Notes: generated from the letters alone by a model not told the origin. 64,000 bases of DNA from Bacteroidota bacterium (GCA_026224775.1 JAMFRP010000013.1:1-64000), one strand, 5' to 3'. Positions 8,786-18,257 are shown, counted from the first letter of the stretch. Numbers and translations: made by a program.

Positions 8786-10534
8786 TTATGCTACCGCTGG
8801 TAAGGTAAAATAAAACCTGCTTCCTACACCAACTTCACTTTCTACACCAATTTCACCGCCTTGTGCAGCTATAAATTCTTTGGATATAGCCAGCCCTAAT
8901 CCCGAACCGGATTTATTTTGTCCATCAGTTGGTACCTGGAAGTATCTGTCGAATAAGCGCGATTTGTATTGGTCGTCAATCCCTTTACCCAAATCTCTCA
9001 CAGAGAATTCTATCATATTGGCTTTCTTACTTACATCAACCGCTATTTTTGATTTAAGCGGACTGTAACGTAAGGCATTTGATAAAAAGTTGATCATTAC
9101 CCATGCGGTTTTTTCCACATCAGCATTAACATCCGGAATGTGGGCAGCTACGCTCTGCTCTATGGTAATACCTTTTTGATCTGCCTCAAACTTTATAGCT
9201 TTAATAGCGTAGTCTATTATTTTTTCAGGTTTGGCCGGTACAAAATTTAACTGGATGTTGCCTGTTTCTACCTGCGACAAATCCAATAATTCATATGTTA
9301 TTTTAAGCAAACGTTCGGCATCGCCGCTGATGTGTTTTACCAATTGATTTTGTTCAGAATTTAATGCACCAACCCGGCTATCAGCCAATAATCCCGCGCT
9401 CATTTTAATGGCTGATATTGGGGTTTTAAGTTCGTGTGAAATGGTGGCTATAAAATTACTTTTAGCCTCATCACGCTCTTTAAATTCAGTTATATTACGG
9501 AGAATATATACTATACCAACCGATTTTTTGGCAATGTTTACAGGCCCTTCGGTAGGTGATAGGTTTGGCACTAAAATTTCACGGGTTTCTAGCTGGAAGT
9601 ATGAATCTTTACCCTCAGCAAAAATTTTGAATGCCCGGTCTGCTTTTTCTCCATTGATAATGGATTTAAACAGATCATTATTTTTACTTACCTCCCCAAC
9701 CAATTTTCCTGTCAGCTTATCTTCGCCTAAATTCAAAATAGCTTTTGCCGTTGTATTAATGAAGAGTATTTCATGTTTTTCATTAACACCGATAATGGCA
9801 TCGTGCATTTGCTCAATAATGGTTTCAATGCGCGATTTTTCCGACATTATTTTTGATAAATTGCTGTTTTCCCATTCATTTAGCTTAGATGCCATATCAT
9901 TAAATGCATTGGCAACTTCGGCAAACTCATCACTCTTATCAAAATGAATACGCTGCCCGTAATTTTTTTGGCTGATCTCTCTTATACCTTCCAAAAGCGC
10001 ATTTAAAGGGTTAGAAATAATCCCCGGAAAATTCACACTAAAGCTGAACAGAACCAGGAAGGTGAACGCCCCGGCTAAACCCAAAAACACTACCGCATCC
10101 TCAACATTTTTATGTGCTTTTTCATTCTTAATTACGATAGCGCGCATGTTTACCACCTCTATATCCCGCAGATATTTCCTGATGCTTTTTTCGGTTTGTT
10201 TAAGCGTGGCAGCATCTGTCGTATTTTGCAGGGCTGTAAAAGCCTTACGTAAGTTGCCTGCCATTTCGCCCTCGCCGGGCTCGGTTATATTGTGCTCTTC
10301 CAGTACCAATTGCTTATTAAAGCTATTCGCTGATGCAGCATTAAGTGGAAGGTTCTGCTCATCCAAAACAGTTCGCATTTCCCTGCTATAATTGAGAGAT
10401 TCGTAGTTATCTTTTAAAATAACCTTAGCGCTATTAGCTATTTGATTGATGTAGAATAATGATACTGCCCCGAAAAACAGCACCACAATAAACAAAAAGC
10501 CAAAGCCTAAACGGAGTTTGTTTTTTACTTTCAT
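8786..10534 (-). CDS. Membrane sensor histidine kinase (kinase half of a split KdpD), 582 aa
   Basis: Domain order: membrane helix (about 9-28), an extracytoplasmic helical region, a second membrane helix (about 148-168), HAMP (about 171-224), PAS (about 236-352), HisKA with His367 in FIATISHELKTP, and the ATPase domain with the N box (NFLSNALRYSP) and GSGLGLAI. Its start overlaps the stop of the KdpD-sensor gene by four bases (10531-10534), so the two are translationally coupled. In E. coli the sensor and kinase are one KdpD polypeptide with four membrane helices and a GAF domain; here the kinase has its own helices, HAMP and PAS. It probably controls the kdp operon in response to K+ limitation. 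The partner regulator may be the NtrC-like gene at 16544. Confidence 0.92.
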   Translation of the reverse strand: MKVKNKLRLGFGFLFIVVLFFGAVSLFYINQIANSAKVILKDNYESLNYSREMRTVLDEQNLPLNAASANSFNKQLVLEEHNITEPGEGEMAGNLRKAFTALQNTTDAATLKQTEKSIRKYLRDIEVVNMRAIVIKNEKAHKNVEDAVVFLGLAGAFTFLVLFSFSVNFPGIISNPLNALLEGIREISQKNYGQRIHFDKSDEFAEVANAFNDMASKLNEWENSNLSKIMSEKSRIETIIEQMHDAIIGVNEKHEILFINTTAKAILNLGEDKLTGKLVGEVSKNNDLFKSIINGEKADRAFKIFAEGKDSYFQLETREILVPNLSPTEGPVNIAKKSVGIVYILRNITEFKERDEAKSNFIATISHELKTPISAIKMSAGLLADSRVGALNSEQNQLVKHISGDAERLLKITYELLDLSQVETGNIQLNFVPAKPEKIIDYAIKAIKFEADQKGITIEQSVAAHIPDVNADVEKTAWVMINFLSNALRYSPLKSKIAVDVSKKANMIEFSVRDLGKGIDDQYKSRLFDRYFQVPTDGQNKSGSGLGLAISKEFIAAQGGEIGVESEVGVGSRFYFTLPAVA

Positions 10535-11664
10535 GATAGTATCACTAAATCAGTTTCTGTAGCTGCTAAATTTTTAAGCAGCTGGTTAAATACGGTTGTT
10601 CTCAAAATCACCTGGAACAGGTTTAAATGTGGTTTGCCAATACAAATGGTAGTTATTTCCCTTTCGGCGGCAACCTTCATAATGGATGCGGTTATTTTAT
10701 CGCTTTTTACTTTCAGTAGTTCGGCTCCAAGCTCAGTAGCCAGTTTGAAGTTATTTATCAAATGCCTTTGTTTATCCAGCTTTATCCTGTCCAAACTTTC
10801 ACTACTGCTTTGTACGTAAAGCACTATCCAGGGTGCGTGAAAATAAGATGCCAAGCGAGCTGTCTTCCGGATCACTATCTTAGATGTTTCGGCGTTGGAT
10901 GATATACAGGCTAAAAATCTTTCTGGCCTTAATTTTATTTGTTTGGGGATTTCAATGTCAATCTTGCGTTCCAAATGATGAGCGACTTCTTTTAGCGCTA
11001 TTTCGCGTAACTGCAAAATCTTATCACTCCTGAAAAAATTCTGAAGCGCACGTTCAACTTTTGATTTTTCGTAGATCTTGCCATCTTTTAATCTGTCAAT
11101 AAGCTCATCCGCGGTTAAATCTATATTGACGATTTCATCCGCCATCTCCAATACTTTATCGGGTATACGTTCGGTAATCGGGATACCGGTAATGGATTGA
11201 ATTTCTTCATTCAGGCTCTCTAAATGTTGAATATTTACAGCCGATATTATGCTGATGCCTGATTCCAGAATATCCAGCACATCTTGCCAGCGCTTACTAT
11301 TTTTGCTGCCTTCAATATTACTGTGCGCCAATTCATCAACAATAACCACTTCGGGATGGCGGTTCATGATCTGTTGCGCATCCATCTCCTCCAGTTCTTT
11401 GCCTTTGTAAAATATCTTTCTGCGTGGGATGACTTTTAACCCATCCAGCAAAGCATGGGTTTCCGCACGATTATGAGTTTCGATATAGCCTATCTGCACA
11501 TCAATGCCATTACGCTGCAAAGCATGCGCTTCCTGCAGCATCCGGTAGGTTTTGCCTACACCTGCACTCATGCCAATGTAAATCTTAAACTTTCCGCGCC
11601 TTGATCTTTTTACCAGATCAAGAAAGTGTTCAACGGATTGTTCTTTAATTTCTTCTTCACTCAT
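10531..11664 (-). CDS. kdpD: KdpD N-terminal sensor protein (stand-alone), 377 aa
   Basis: The protein matches only the cytoplasmic sensor part of KdpD. Residues 31-39 are the Walker A motif GMSAGVGKT, a Walker B-type VDELAHSN follows at Asp110, and the conserved IETHNRAET and NIQHLESLN segments are present. Residues about 245-377 form a UspA-like domain. There are no membrane helices or kinase motifs; those are supplied by the overlapping downstream gene. The KdpD N-terminal part is known to bind ATP and to tune kinase/phosphatase balance, and the Usp domain is a c-di-AMP binding site in some bacteria. Binding here is not proven by sequence. Confidence 0.93.
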   Translation of the reverse strand: MSEEEIKEQSVEHFLDLVKRSRRGKFKIYIGMSAGVGKTYRMLQEAHALQRNGIDVQIGYIETHNRAETHALLDGLKVIPRRKIFYKGKELEEMDAQQIMNRHPEVVIVDELAHSNIEGSKNSKRWQDVLDILESGISIISAVNIQHLESLNEEIQSITGIPITERIPDKVLEMADEIVNIDLTADELIDRLKDGKIYEKSKVERALQNFFRSDKILQLREIALKEVAHHLERKIDIEIPKQIKLRPERFLACISSNAETSKIVIRKTARLASYFHAPWIVLYVQSSSESLDRIKLDKQRHLINNFKLATELGAELLKVKSDKITASIMKVAAEREITTICIGKPHLNLFQVILRTTVFNQLLKNLAATETDLVILS

Positions 11665-11723
11665 AATTTAACGAACTAACCGGCTGCGGTATTTAGCCAC
11701 AGCCGGAGTAATTTTATTCTTAA

Positions 11724-11817
11724 TTCCCCTCTTGAGAGGGGGCGCGCCGGAATGTGTGATGGCAGGGGTGTGTTAACCAAGCGACGAACACACCCCTGCC
11801 CCCTCTCAAGAGGGGAA
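11724..11817. repeat. Palindromic intergenic repeat, family A (long form)
   Basis: The outer arms begin with TTCCCCTCTTGAGAG and end with its reverse complement; an inner pair GGCAGGGGTGTGTT/AACACACCCCTGCC surrounds a 12-base loop. It sits between kdpC and kdpD. The same outer ends occur at 58972-59035. As RNA it would fold into a very stable hairpin and could lower expression of kdpD relative to kdpFABC. Confidence 0.85.
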
Positions 11818-11835
11818 CCGCACAGTCCTTTGCTT

Positions 11836-12399
11836 TTATTTCAATTCATCCAAAGCTACGTTCAATTTTAAAACGTTAACCTTGGCTGGGCCGAATAAAC
11901 CTAACAATGGTTTTTCAGTATTGGCTGCTATCAGGCTATTTATTTTATCTGCTGATATGTTCCTAACCTTAGCAATACGGGCAACCTGAATTTGTGCCCC
12001 GGCTGGTGACAAGTCGGGGTCTAAGCCACTACCAGATGAGGTAACCAATTCGGCAGGTATTTGCGAGCGGGTTACTGTTGGATTGTGCTTTAAAAAAGTA
12101 TCAATAGCCGCACTCACGGTTTTTAAATAATCGGGGTTTGACGGGCCTTTGTTTGTTCCGGCAGATGCATCAGCCTGGTAGTTAGCAGCCGACGGGCGTG
12201 ACGAGAAATATTTATCCTTAGTGAACTTTTGACCAATGTTGGCAAAACCAACTACACGGCCTTTGTAAGTAACTGTTTCACCATCGCCGTTGCCTGGTGT
12301 AAATTTACCTATTCCGGCTATAGCTAATGGATATATACCCGCTAATAACACTATCAATATGATAGTTAGTTTTATGGATGGTAAGAAAAACGCTTTCAT
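11836..12399 (-). CDS. kdpC: K+-transporting ATPase subunit C
   Basis: A 187-residue protein with one N-terminal membrane helix (SIKLTIILIVLLAGIYPLAI) and a periplasmic domain with the family motifs YFSSRPSAANY, ASAGTNKGPSNP and SGSGLDPDLSP. KdpC stabilises the KdpFABC complex at the contact between KdpA and KdpB. It follows kdpB after 22 bases in the same operon, and its length fits the family. Confidence 0.97.
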   Translation of the reverse strand: MKAFFLPSIKLTIILIVLLAGIYPLAIAGIGKFTPGNGDGETVTYKGRVVGFANIGQKFTKDKYFSSRPSAANYQADASAGTNKGPSNPDYLKTVSAAIDTFLKHNPTVTRSQIPAELVTSSGSGLDPDLSPAGAQIQVARIAKVRNISADKINSLIAANTEKPLLGLFGPAKVNVLKLNVALDELK

Positions 12400-12421
12400 G
12401 ATTTTATTTTTTAATATTCTG

Positions 12422-14452
12422 TTATAAAAATACGCCTACTGCAAGATCAATTAATTTGATGCCAATGAATGGGATCAACACACCGCCTAAGCCGTAGATC
12501 AACAAGTTACGGCGTAATAACGCGCTTGCACCTATCGCTTTGTATTCCACACCGCGTAATGCCAATGGTATCAGCATCGGTATAATAATGGCATTAAATA
12601 TTACCGCAGATAATATGGCTGATTGCGGGCTGTGCAGATCCATGATATTCAACGACCTTAATGCAGGTATGGATACCATGAACAATGCAGGCACAATGGC
12701 AAAATATTTAGCCACATCATTCGCTATTGAGAAGGTGGTTAATGTACCACGGGTCATCAATAATTGTTTACCAATTTCCACAATCTCAATCAGCTTGGTT
12801 GGGTCATTGTCCAAATCCACCATGTTACCAGCTTCTTTGGCTGCCTGGGTACCGCTGTTCATGGCTACACCAACATCTGCCTGGGCAAGTGCGGGGGCAT
12901 CGTTTGTACCGTCGCCCATCATCGCTACCAGTTTACCTTGCTGTTGTTCAAGCTTTATGTAGTTCATTTTATCTTCAGGTTTTGCTTCCGCGATAAAATC
13001 ATCTACACCAGCTTTTTCAGCTATAAATTTCGCTGTTAACGGGTTATCACCGGTAACCATTACTGTTTTAACACCCATGCGGCGCAAGCGTTCAAAACGT
13101 TCGGCTATGCCGGGTTTAATAATGTCCTGTAACTCAATAACACCTAATATCTCTTCGTTTTGTGATACCACTAAAGGTGTACCGCCATTCGAAGCAATGG
13201 TTTTTACATTAGCCTCAACCTCTGAAGGAAAACTATGACCAGCATTAATAGCCATCGTACGGATAGAGTCAAAAGCGCCTTTACGTACACGTAAACCATC
13301 AGGGGTATCCAAACCACTTGAGCGGGTTTCAGCTGTAAATTTAATGAATACCGAATTTTCAGGTGCTTTGGTTACTACCATACTTTTGTTTTGCTCGGCA
13401 AGTTCAACAATGGATTTACCTTCTGGTGTTTCATCTGCCAATGAGCTTAGTACACATGCTTTTATAAAGTCATGCTCGTTTACACCATTTGCAGGGTAAA
13501 AGTTGGTTGCTTTACGGTTACCAATAGTAATGGTACCTGTTTTATCCAACAAAAGTACATCAAGGTCGCCTGCGGTTTCAACAGCTTTACCTGATTTGGT
13601 AATCACGTTTGCACGCAATGCCCTATCCATCCCAGCAATACCGATGGCCGATAAAAGGCCACCGATAGTTGTGGGTATTAAACAAACAAACAAGGATATA
13701 AATGCCGCTATGGTTATAGGCGTGTTCGCATAATCGCCAAACGGTTTCAGCGTGATACAAACAATCACGAATATCAGCGTAAAACCGGCTAATAAAATTG
13801 TTAAAGCAATTTCGTTAGGTGTTTTTTGGCGTGATGCACCTTCAACCAACGCGATCATCTTATCCAAGAAACTTTCGCCGGGTTGTGTAGTAACCTGCAC
13901 TTTAATTCTATCGGATAATACTTTGGTACCACCTGTTACAGATGATTTATCACCACCTGACTCACGGATAACCGGAGCAGATTCGCCTGTGATAGCTGAT
14001 TCATCGATGGTAGCGATACCCTCGATGATCTCGCCATCGGTAGGGATGGTATCATTAGTTTCGCAAATGAATATATCGCCTTTTTTAAGTAATGATGACA
14101 TGATGGTTTGTTCTTTACCATCTACCAGTAAACGGGCAGGAGTTTCTGAACGTGTTTTGCGTAAGCTTTCGGCTTGTGCTTTGCCGCGTGCCTCAGCAAT
14201 GGCTTCGGCGAAGTTGGCGAACAGTACAGTTAAAAACAGTACTAAGAATATAGTAAAGTTGTAACCCCAACTCCCCTGCCCTGCATTAGAGAAAGAGAAG
14301 ATCGTTACGATAAGCATTACAACTGTGCCTATCTCCACCGTAAACATTACGGGGTTACGTACCAGTATACGTGGATCAAGCTTGATGAAGGATTGCAAAA
14401 AGGCATCTTTCATCTGATCAGCCTGGAATAATGTATTTTTATCAGATTTCAT
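12422..14452 (-). CDS. kdpB: K+-transporting P-type ATPase subunit B
   Basis: This is the catalytic P-type ATPase of the Kdp pump. The phosphorylation site is Asp303 in DKTGT, the actuator motif is TGES at 155-158 (its Ser is the regulatory phosphorylation site in E. coli KdpB), and the hinge motif [10 protein letters not shown] and [17 protein letters not shown] follow. Length (676 aa) is normal. It couples ATP hydrolysis to K+ movement through KdpA. It is separated from kdpA by 12 bases. Confidence 0.98.
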   Translation of the reverse strand: MKSDKNTLFQADQMKDAFLQSFIKLDPRILVRNPVMFTVEIGTVVMLIVTIFSFSNAGQGSWGYNFTIFLVLFLTVLFANFAEAIAEARGKAQAESLRKTRSETPARLLVDGKEQTIMSSLLKKGDIFICETNDTIPTDGEIIEGIATIDESAITGESAPVIRESGGDKSSVTGGTKVLSDRIKVQVTTQPGESFLDKMIALVEGASRQKTPNEIALTILLAGFTLIFVIVCITLKPFGDYANTPITIAAFISLFVCLIPTTIGGLLSAIGIAGMDRALRANVITKSGKAVETAGDLDVLLLDKTGTITIGNRKATNFYPANGVNEHDFIKACVLSSLADETPEGKSIVELAEQNKSMVVTKAPENSVFIKFTAETRSSGLDTPDGLRVRKGAFDSIRTMAINAGHSFPSEVEANVKTIASNGGTPLVVSQNEEILGVIELQDIIKPGIAERFERLRRMGVKTVMVTGDNPLTAKFIAEKAGVDDFIAEAKPEDKMNYIKLEQQQGKLVAMMGDGTNDAPALAQADVGVAMNSGTQAAKEAGNMVDLDNDPTKLIEIVEIGKQLLMTRGTLTTFSIANDVAKYFAIVPALFMVSIPALRSLNIMDLHSPQSAILSAVIFNAIIIPMLIPLALRGVEYKAIGASALLRRNLLIYGLGGVLIPFIGIKLIDLAVGVFL

Positions 14453-14464
14453 GGTTGATATCTA

Positions 14465-16180
14465 TTATTTGATTGAGAAATGTTCAGCTATAGGGCCTAA
14501 GGTTAAAGCAGGGAAGAAGGATAAAGCTGCAACAATAACAATTACAGCTAATACCATCACCCCAAAAGTGCCTGTATCGGTTTTTAAGGTTCCTGCTGAT
14601 TCTGGTACGAATTTTTTGTTGGCTAATATACCTGCGATAGCAACCGGACCAATGATAGGAAGGAAGCGTGATATGAAGATAACCAAGCCGGTACTTACGT
14701 TCCAGAATATATTGTTGGCAGTAAGCCCCGCATAACCCGAACCATTATTGGCTGCGCTGGATGCGTATTGATACAACATCTCGGAGAAACCATGGAACCC
14801 AGGGTTATTTAACCATGCAGATGGTTTAGTTGCCCAGGCCGCATTGGCAAAGTGAACCAGCACATAGGTTGATATGGCTGTGCCTACTAATATTACAAAA
14901 GGGTGCAACAAGGCTATCAATGAAGCGATCTTCATTTCGCGGGCTTCAATTTTGCGGCCCATGAATTCGGGTGTTCGCCCAACCATCAAACCGGAAATAA
15001 ATACAGCGATAATGATAAATATGTAGAAGTTAAGGAAACCTACGCCTACACCACCATAAAAGGCGTTTATCATCATATCAAACATCTGTGCCATGCCTGA
15101 TACCGGCATCATGCTATCATGCATGGAGTTTACTGAACCATTTGAGGTTACGGTAGTAGTAATGCCCCAGAAAGCTGAAGCGGCAGCGCCGAAGCGCACT
15201 TCCTTGCCTTCCATTGAACCGCCGGGCTGACTAATCCCCATGTGTGCAATGGCAGGGTTGCCGCCAACTTCAGCATTTACTGACGGGTATAACATAGCCA
15301 GGAAACCGATGGTCATGACACCGAAAACCACCCAGGCCAATTTCCTTTTATTTAGATAATAGCCTAACGCGAATACTAAAGCAATAGGAATTAATATAAT
15401 ACTGATGTCCTCTACAATATTGGTTAAGTAGTTTGGATTTTCAAGTGGATGTGCTGAGTTAACGCCGAACCAGCCACCACCGTTTGAACCAACTTGCTTT
15501 ATAGCAACCATGGCAGCAACAGGGCCGCGGGATACGTGTACGGTATCGCCTTGTAAGCCAATTACCACGGCTTTACCCTTATAGCTGGTTGGTGTACCGT
15601 TAAAGGCTAATATAACTGCTACTACAAAGCTGATAGGTAATAACACACGGGTGATTGATTTCAGGAAAAAATCCCAGAAATTACCAAGCTTGTCGGTAAT
15701 CTTATCTTTCATTGCTTTAAACACTACCATCATGGCAGCTAAGCCGGTAGCGGCACTAACAAAGTGCAGGAACATAAACACAAAATGTTGTGTAAAGTAT
15801 GTTGCAAGCGATTCGCCTGAGTAATCCTGAAGGTTGGTGTTGGTAACAAAGCTTAATGCTGTATTAAATGCAAGATCGGGACTTTGGCTTGGGTTGCCAT
15901 CGGGGTTTAATGGTAAATGCGATTGGAACAGCAAGCAAAAGAAAGCATAAAATAACCAGATAACGTTAATGGTTAATAATGCTTTTAAATGTTGTTTCCA
16001 GTTCATCTCACGGTTAGGGTCGATGCCTGCGATTTTAAAGATGAACCTTTCTACCGGGGCCATAAAATCAAGCCAGGTGTGTTCGCCCTTAAATACTTTG
16101 GCAATGTATTTACCAAGTGGTATGGCCAGCGCTACGGTGGCCAGGTACATAAAAATTATACCTATGTATTCTGTATTCAT
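14465..16180 (-). CDS. kdpA: K+-transporting ATPase subunit A
   Basis: A 571-residue protein with about ten membrane helices and the four pore-loop regions that bind K+ (FVTNTNLQDYSGE, GSNGGGWFGVNSAHP, TTTVTSNGSVNSM and SAANNGSGYAG). The conserved Gly-rich selectivity positions are intact. KdpA is a member of the superfamily of K+ transporters and delivers K+ to KdpB by an intersubunit tunnel. It starts 12 bases after kdpF. Confidence 0.98.
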   Translation of the reverse strand: MNTEYIGIIFMYLATVALAIPLGKYIAKVFKGEHTWLDFMAPVERFIFKIAGIDPNREMNWKQHLKALLTINVIWLFYAFFCLLFQSHLPLNPDGNPSQSPDLAFNTALSFVTNTNLQDYSGESLATYFTQHFVFMFLHFVSAATGLAAMMVVFKAMKDKITDKLGNFWDFFLKSITRVLLPISFVVAVILAFNGTPTSYKGKAVVIGLQGDTVHVSRGPVAAMVAIKQVGSNGGGWFGVNSAHPLENPNYLTNIVEDISIILIPIALVFALGYYLNKRKLAWVVFGVMTIGFLAMLYPSVNAEVGGNPAIAHMGISQPGGSMEGKEVRFGAAASAFWGITTTVTSNGSVNSMHDSMMPVSGMAQMFDMMINAFYGGVGVGFLNFYIFIIIAVFISGLMVGRTPEFMGRKIEAREMKIASLIALLHPFVILVGTAISTYVLVHFANAAWATKPSAWLNNPGFHGFSEMLYQYASSAANNGSGYAGLTANNIFWNVSTGLVIFISRFLPIIGPVAIAGILANKKFVPESAGTLKTDTGTFGVMVLAVIVIVAALSFFPALTLGPIAEHFSIK

Positions 16181-16192
16181 GGTTTTTATAGT

Positions 16193-16270
16193 TTAAAATC
16201 TTTCGGGTTTAAGCAGTACATATATCATGTATATGAAAACTGCAATGGCTACAAAGAATAATGCGATCAT
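16193..16270 (-). CDS. kdpF: K+-transporting ATPase subunit F (25 aa)
   Basis: This very short ORF is easy to miss. It encodes MIALFFVAIAVFIYMIYVLL followed by KPERF: a single membrane helix and the typical charged KdpF tail. KdpF stabilises the Kdp complex in the membrane. It stands directly in front of kdpA, as in other Kdp operons, and starts 5 bases after the unnamed 30-codon ORF. Confidence 0.92.
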   Translation of the reverse strand: MIALFFVAIAVFIYMIYVLLKPERF

Positions 16271-16275
16271 GGTGT

Positions 16276-16368
16276 TTAAATTTTTTCGAAGTAATTAACG
16301 GATTTGAAAAAGAGCCAGAAGACGACTACAAATACAAGCAGATAAACGATGGTGAGTGTGATATCCAT
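16276..16368 (-). CDS. Unnamed 30-residue single-helix membrane peptide ahead of kdpF
   Basis: ATG at 16368 opens a 30-codon frame reading MDITLTIVYLLVFVVVFWLF and ending FKSVNYFEKI. It is one membrane helix with a short polar tail, much like KdpF in design but not in sequence. Only 5 bases separate its stop from the kdpF start, so it is the likely first gene of the Kdp operon. No family was recognised. It could be an extra small subunit or regulator of the pump, or a translated leader. Coding status is inferred from position, the tight spacing and the clean membrane helix. Confidence 0.6.
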   Translation of the reverse strand: MDITLTIVYLLVFVVVFWLFFKSVNYFEKI

Positions 16369-16401
16369 AATATGTTTGTTTTTTTATTTATATGGGCATA
16401 T

Positions 16402-16416
16402 ACCAAGCTGATGCCA
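16402..16416 (-). promoter_or_regulatory. Weak sigma-54-like element upstream of the kdp operon
   Basis: On the minus strand TGGCAT is followed by CAGC and TTGGT, resembling the -24/-12 form TGGCAC-N5-TTGCW but with the spacer one base short and the -12 GC changed. It lies 34 bases before the first kdp ORF. It is noted because the adjacent regulator is of the sigma-54-activating type. Confidence 0.25.
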
Positions 16417-16494
16417 CAAAAAACAATTTACATACAAATACCTTTAAATCAAACCATTATACAGTTAATCGTCAAACCAAAATATCACAAACAA

Positions 16495-16541
16495 AAAAGA
16501 CCCTACCAAAATGGAAGGGTCTTTTACCGTAATGGTAGGGT
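16495..16541 (-). terminator. Terminator of the sigma-54 regulator gene, with an alternative overlapping hairpin
   Basis: A 14-bp stem with one mismatch (16495-16508 with 16512-16525) is followed by T6 on the minus strand and ends the regulator transcript. The shared arm 16500-16508 can instead pair perfectly with 16533-16541, so the two structures exclude each other. Confidence 0.8.
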
Positions 16542-16543
16542 TA

Positions 16544-17893
16544 TTACACTATTTTATATTGATCAAGCTTTCGGTAAAGGGTGGTTAAACCAATGGCTAA
16601 CAATCTTGCAGCTTCGGTTTTATTACCGTGGGTGTGGTTTAACACTTTGTAGATGTGTTGTTTCTCGATGGATTCCAGGTCGAGCGCATCCTTTTCAACA
16701 TGAGCCGTTTTGAATTCTACCGGTAACAGGTCGGAGCTGATCACACCGTTTTCCGCAAGGATCACTACCCGCTCAATTACGTTTTTCAATTCCCGCACAT
16801 TACCTTTCCAGGTGTGTTGGGTGAGCATGTATATAAATTCATCGCTCATCTTTTCAATGCGCATATTTACCTTGGCGCTAAATTGCTTCAGGTAATGTTT
16901 GGCCAGTAATTCAATATCAGCTTTGCGATCATTTAGCGATGGCAGGTTGATGGTAAATACAGATAATCGGTAAAAAAGGTCTAATCTAAATCGTCCTTCT
17001 TCAGCTTCCTGTTGCAGGTCGCGATTTGTGGCAGCGAGTATGCGGATGTTTACTTTAGTGGTTTGAGTATCTCCTATTTTAATAAAACTGCGGCTTTCCA
17101 ATACGCGCAGTAGTTTGGCTTGCAGTTCCAGGCTCATCTCCCCTACCTCATCTAAAAATATGGTACCGTTGTTCGCCTCTTCAAATAAACCTTTTTTGTC
17201 CTTTAAAGCACCCGTGAATGATCCGGCTTTGTATCCGAATAATTCACTCTCCAATAAATCAGGCGGGAAGCTGCTGCAATTAACCGCCACAAAAGGCTGT
17301 AAATGCCGCGGACTATCGTAATGGATGGCCTCTGCAAATACCTCTTTCCCAGTACCTGTTTCGCCGAGCAATAACACGGTTGTATCGGTAGGTGCTACTT
17401 TTTTCGCGATCTCTACCGCATCCAAAATGGCTTTTGAGCGGCCAAGGATGTTATCAAAACTATACTTACCACTTATGCGTGCCTCTAAATTAAAAACCCT
17501 TAATTGTAATTGCGCTTTTTCGGCAGCTTTATAGGTGAGCGGGATTATTTTATGGTTATCGTCGCCTTTGGTTATGTAATCAAAGCCGCCGTTCTTTATG
17601 GCTAAAACGCCATCGGCTATAGTACCGTAGGCTGTGAGGCTAATCACCTCAACATAGGGCTTTTTCTCTTTAATAAGCTTTACTAACTCAACACCATTAA
17701 TATCGGGTAGCTTAACATCGCTCAATACTACGTGTATCTCTTCAAGCATTAAAACTTTTAGTCCTTCCTTAGCGGTGTTTGTTTGAAAAACTTTAAATCC
17801 TTCCAGTTCCAGCGTCCTTGCAATTAGGGCTGCCAGGTTTTTTTCATCATCAATGACGAGTACATTCGCCAATATCTTAATTTTAGTATCCAC
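16544..17893 (-). CDS. Sigma-54-dependent NtrC-family response regulator, 449 aa
   Basis: Domains: receiver (about 8-120, phospho-acceptor Asp59 in VVLSDVKLPD), AAA+ ATPase (about 145-380, Walker A GETGTGKE at 177-184) and a C-terminal Fis-type helix-turn-helix (NKTEAARLLAIGLTTLYRKL). The sigma-54 contact loop reads GSFTGA instead of the common GAFTGA. The start is GTG at 17893, because an in-frame stop lies two codons upstream. It would open sigma-54 promoters when phosphorylated. Its place directly upstream of kdp, in the same direction but behind its own terminator, suggests that it replaces KdpE here; this is inference. Confidence 0.94.
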   Translation of the reverse strand: MDTKIKILANVLVIDDEKNLAALIARTLELEGFKVFQTNTAKEGLKVLMLEEIHVVLSDVKLPDINGVELVKLIKEKKPYVEVISLTAYGTIADGVLAIKNGGFDYITKGDDNHKIIPLTYKAAEKAQLQLRVFNLEARISGKYSFDNILGRSKAILDAVEIAKKVAPTDTTVLLLGETGTGKEVFAEAIHYDSPRHLQPFVAVNCSSFPPDLLESELFGYKAGSFTGALKDKKGLFEEANNGTIFLDEVGEMSLELQAKLLRVLESRSFIKIGDTQTTKVNIRILAATNRDLQQEAEEGRFRLDLFYRLSVFTINLPSLNDRKADIELLAKHYLKQFSAKVNMRIEKMSDEFIYMLTQHTWKGNVRELKNVIERVVILAENGVISSDLLPVEFKTAHVEKDALDLESIEKQHIYKVLNHTHGNKTEAARLLAIGLTTLYRKLDQYKIV

Positions 17894-18257
17894 GGTTCAT
17901 GAGGTTAGTGCCAACACGCAACAACTAAAAGGATGCCTGTTATTTTATAATGGATTAAATTGAATTATCTAACTGTAAAACAGCGCCTTTCTATTTTACA
18001 AGTTTGTTTGCTGGTTTATAAATACTTTCATATTGATAGGTTATTTTATCAATATGGTAGGGTTGACCTAGGTTTACTGTTGCTGGTATTTTAATTTATT
18101 CTTAATAGGCTTGTCATAAATACTGTGGTTATTAATAAATGTTTTACTTATAACTTAAAATGGTCCAATAAATTCACAAAATCCCGTTTAATATACGTAC
18201 TTTCATACAAGATCCCACTCAATCCGGATAGATTGAACCATCCATTAGCAAGAAACT
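17894..18257. other. Divergent intergenic region between regulator and ketosynthase
   Basis: A 364-base AT-rich stretch with no supported gene. It holds a perfect inverted repeat at 18029-18056. A TGGCAC word occurs just upstream of the regulator start, but without a proper -12 partner. Confidence 0.4.
18029..18056. promoter_or_regulatory. Perfect 10-bp inverted repeat, possible operator
   Basis: CATATTGATA and TATCAATATG are separated by 8 bases. This spacing suits a dimeric DNA-binding protein better than an RNA hairpin, given the AT-rich arms. It is located between divergent genes, so either could be its target. Confidence 0.4.

Noticed and set aside
8786..11664. A single kdpD broken by frameshift
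   Set aside because: The second gene has its own start, membrane helices, HAMP and PAS, which differ from KdpD's membrane part. The overlap is a clean 4-base coupling.
12540..14264. Several long plus-strand ORFs opposite kdpB
   Set aside because: They are mirror frames of kdpB, rich in Ser, Pro and Thr and without conserved features.
17894..17930. Sigma-54 promoter of the regulator gene (TGGCAC just before its start)
   Set aside because: The -12 position reads TCATG instead of TTGCW and the element would lie too close to the start codon.
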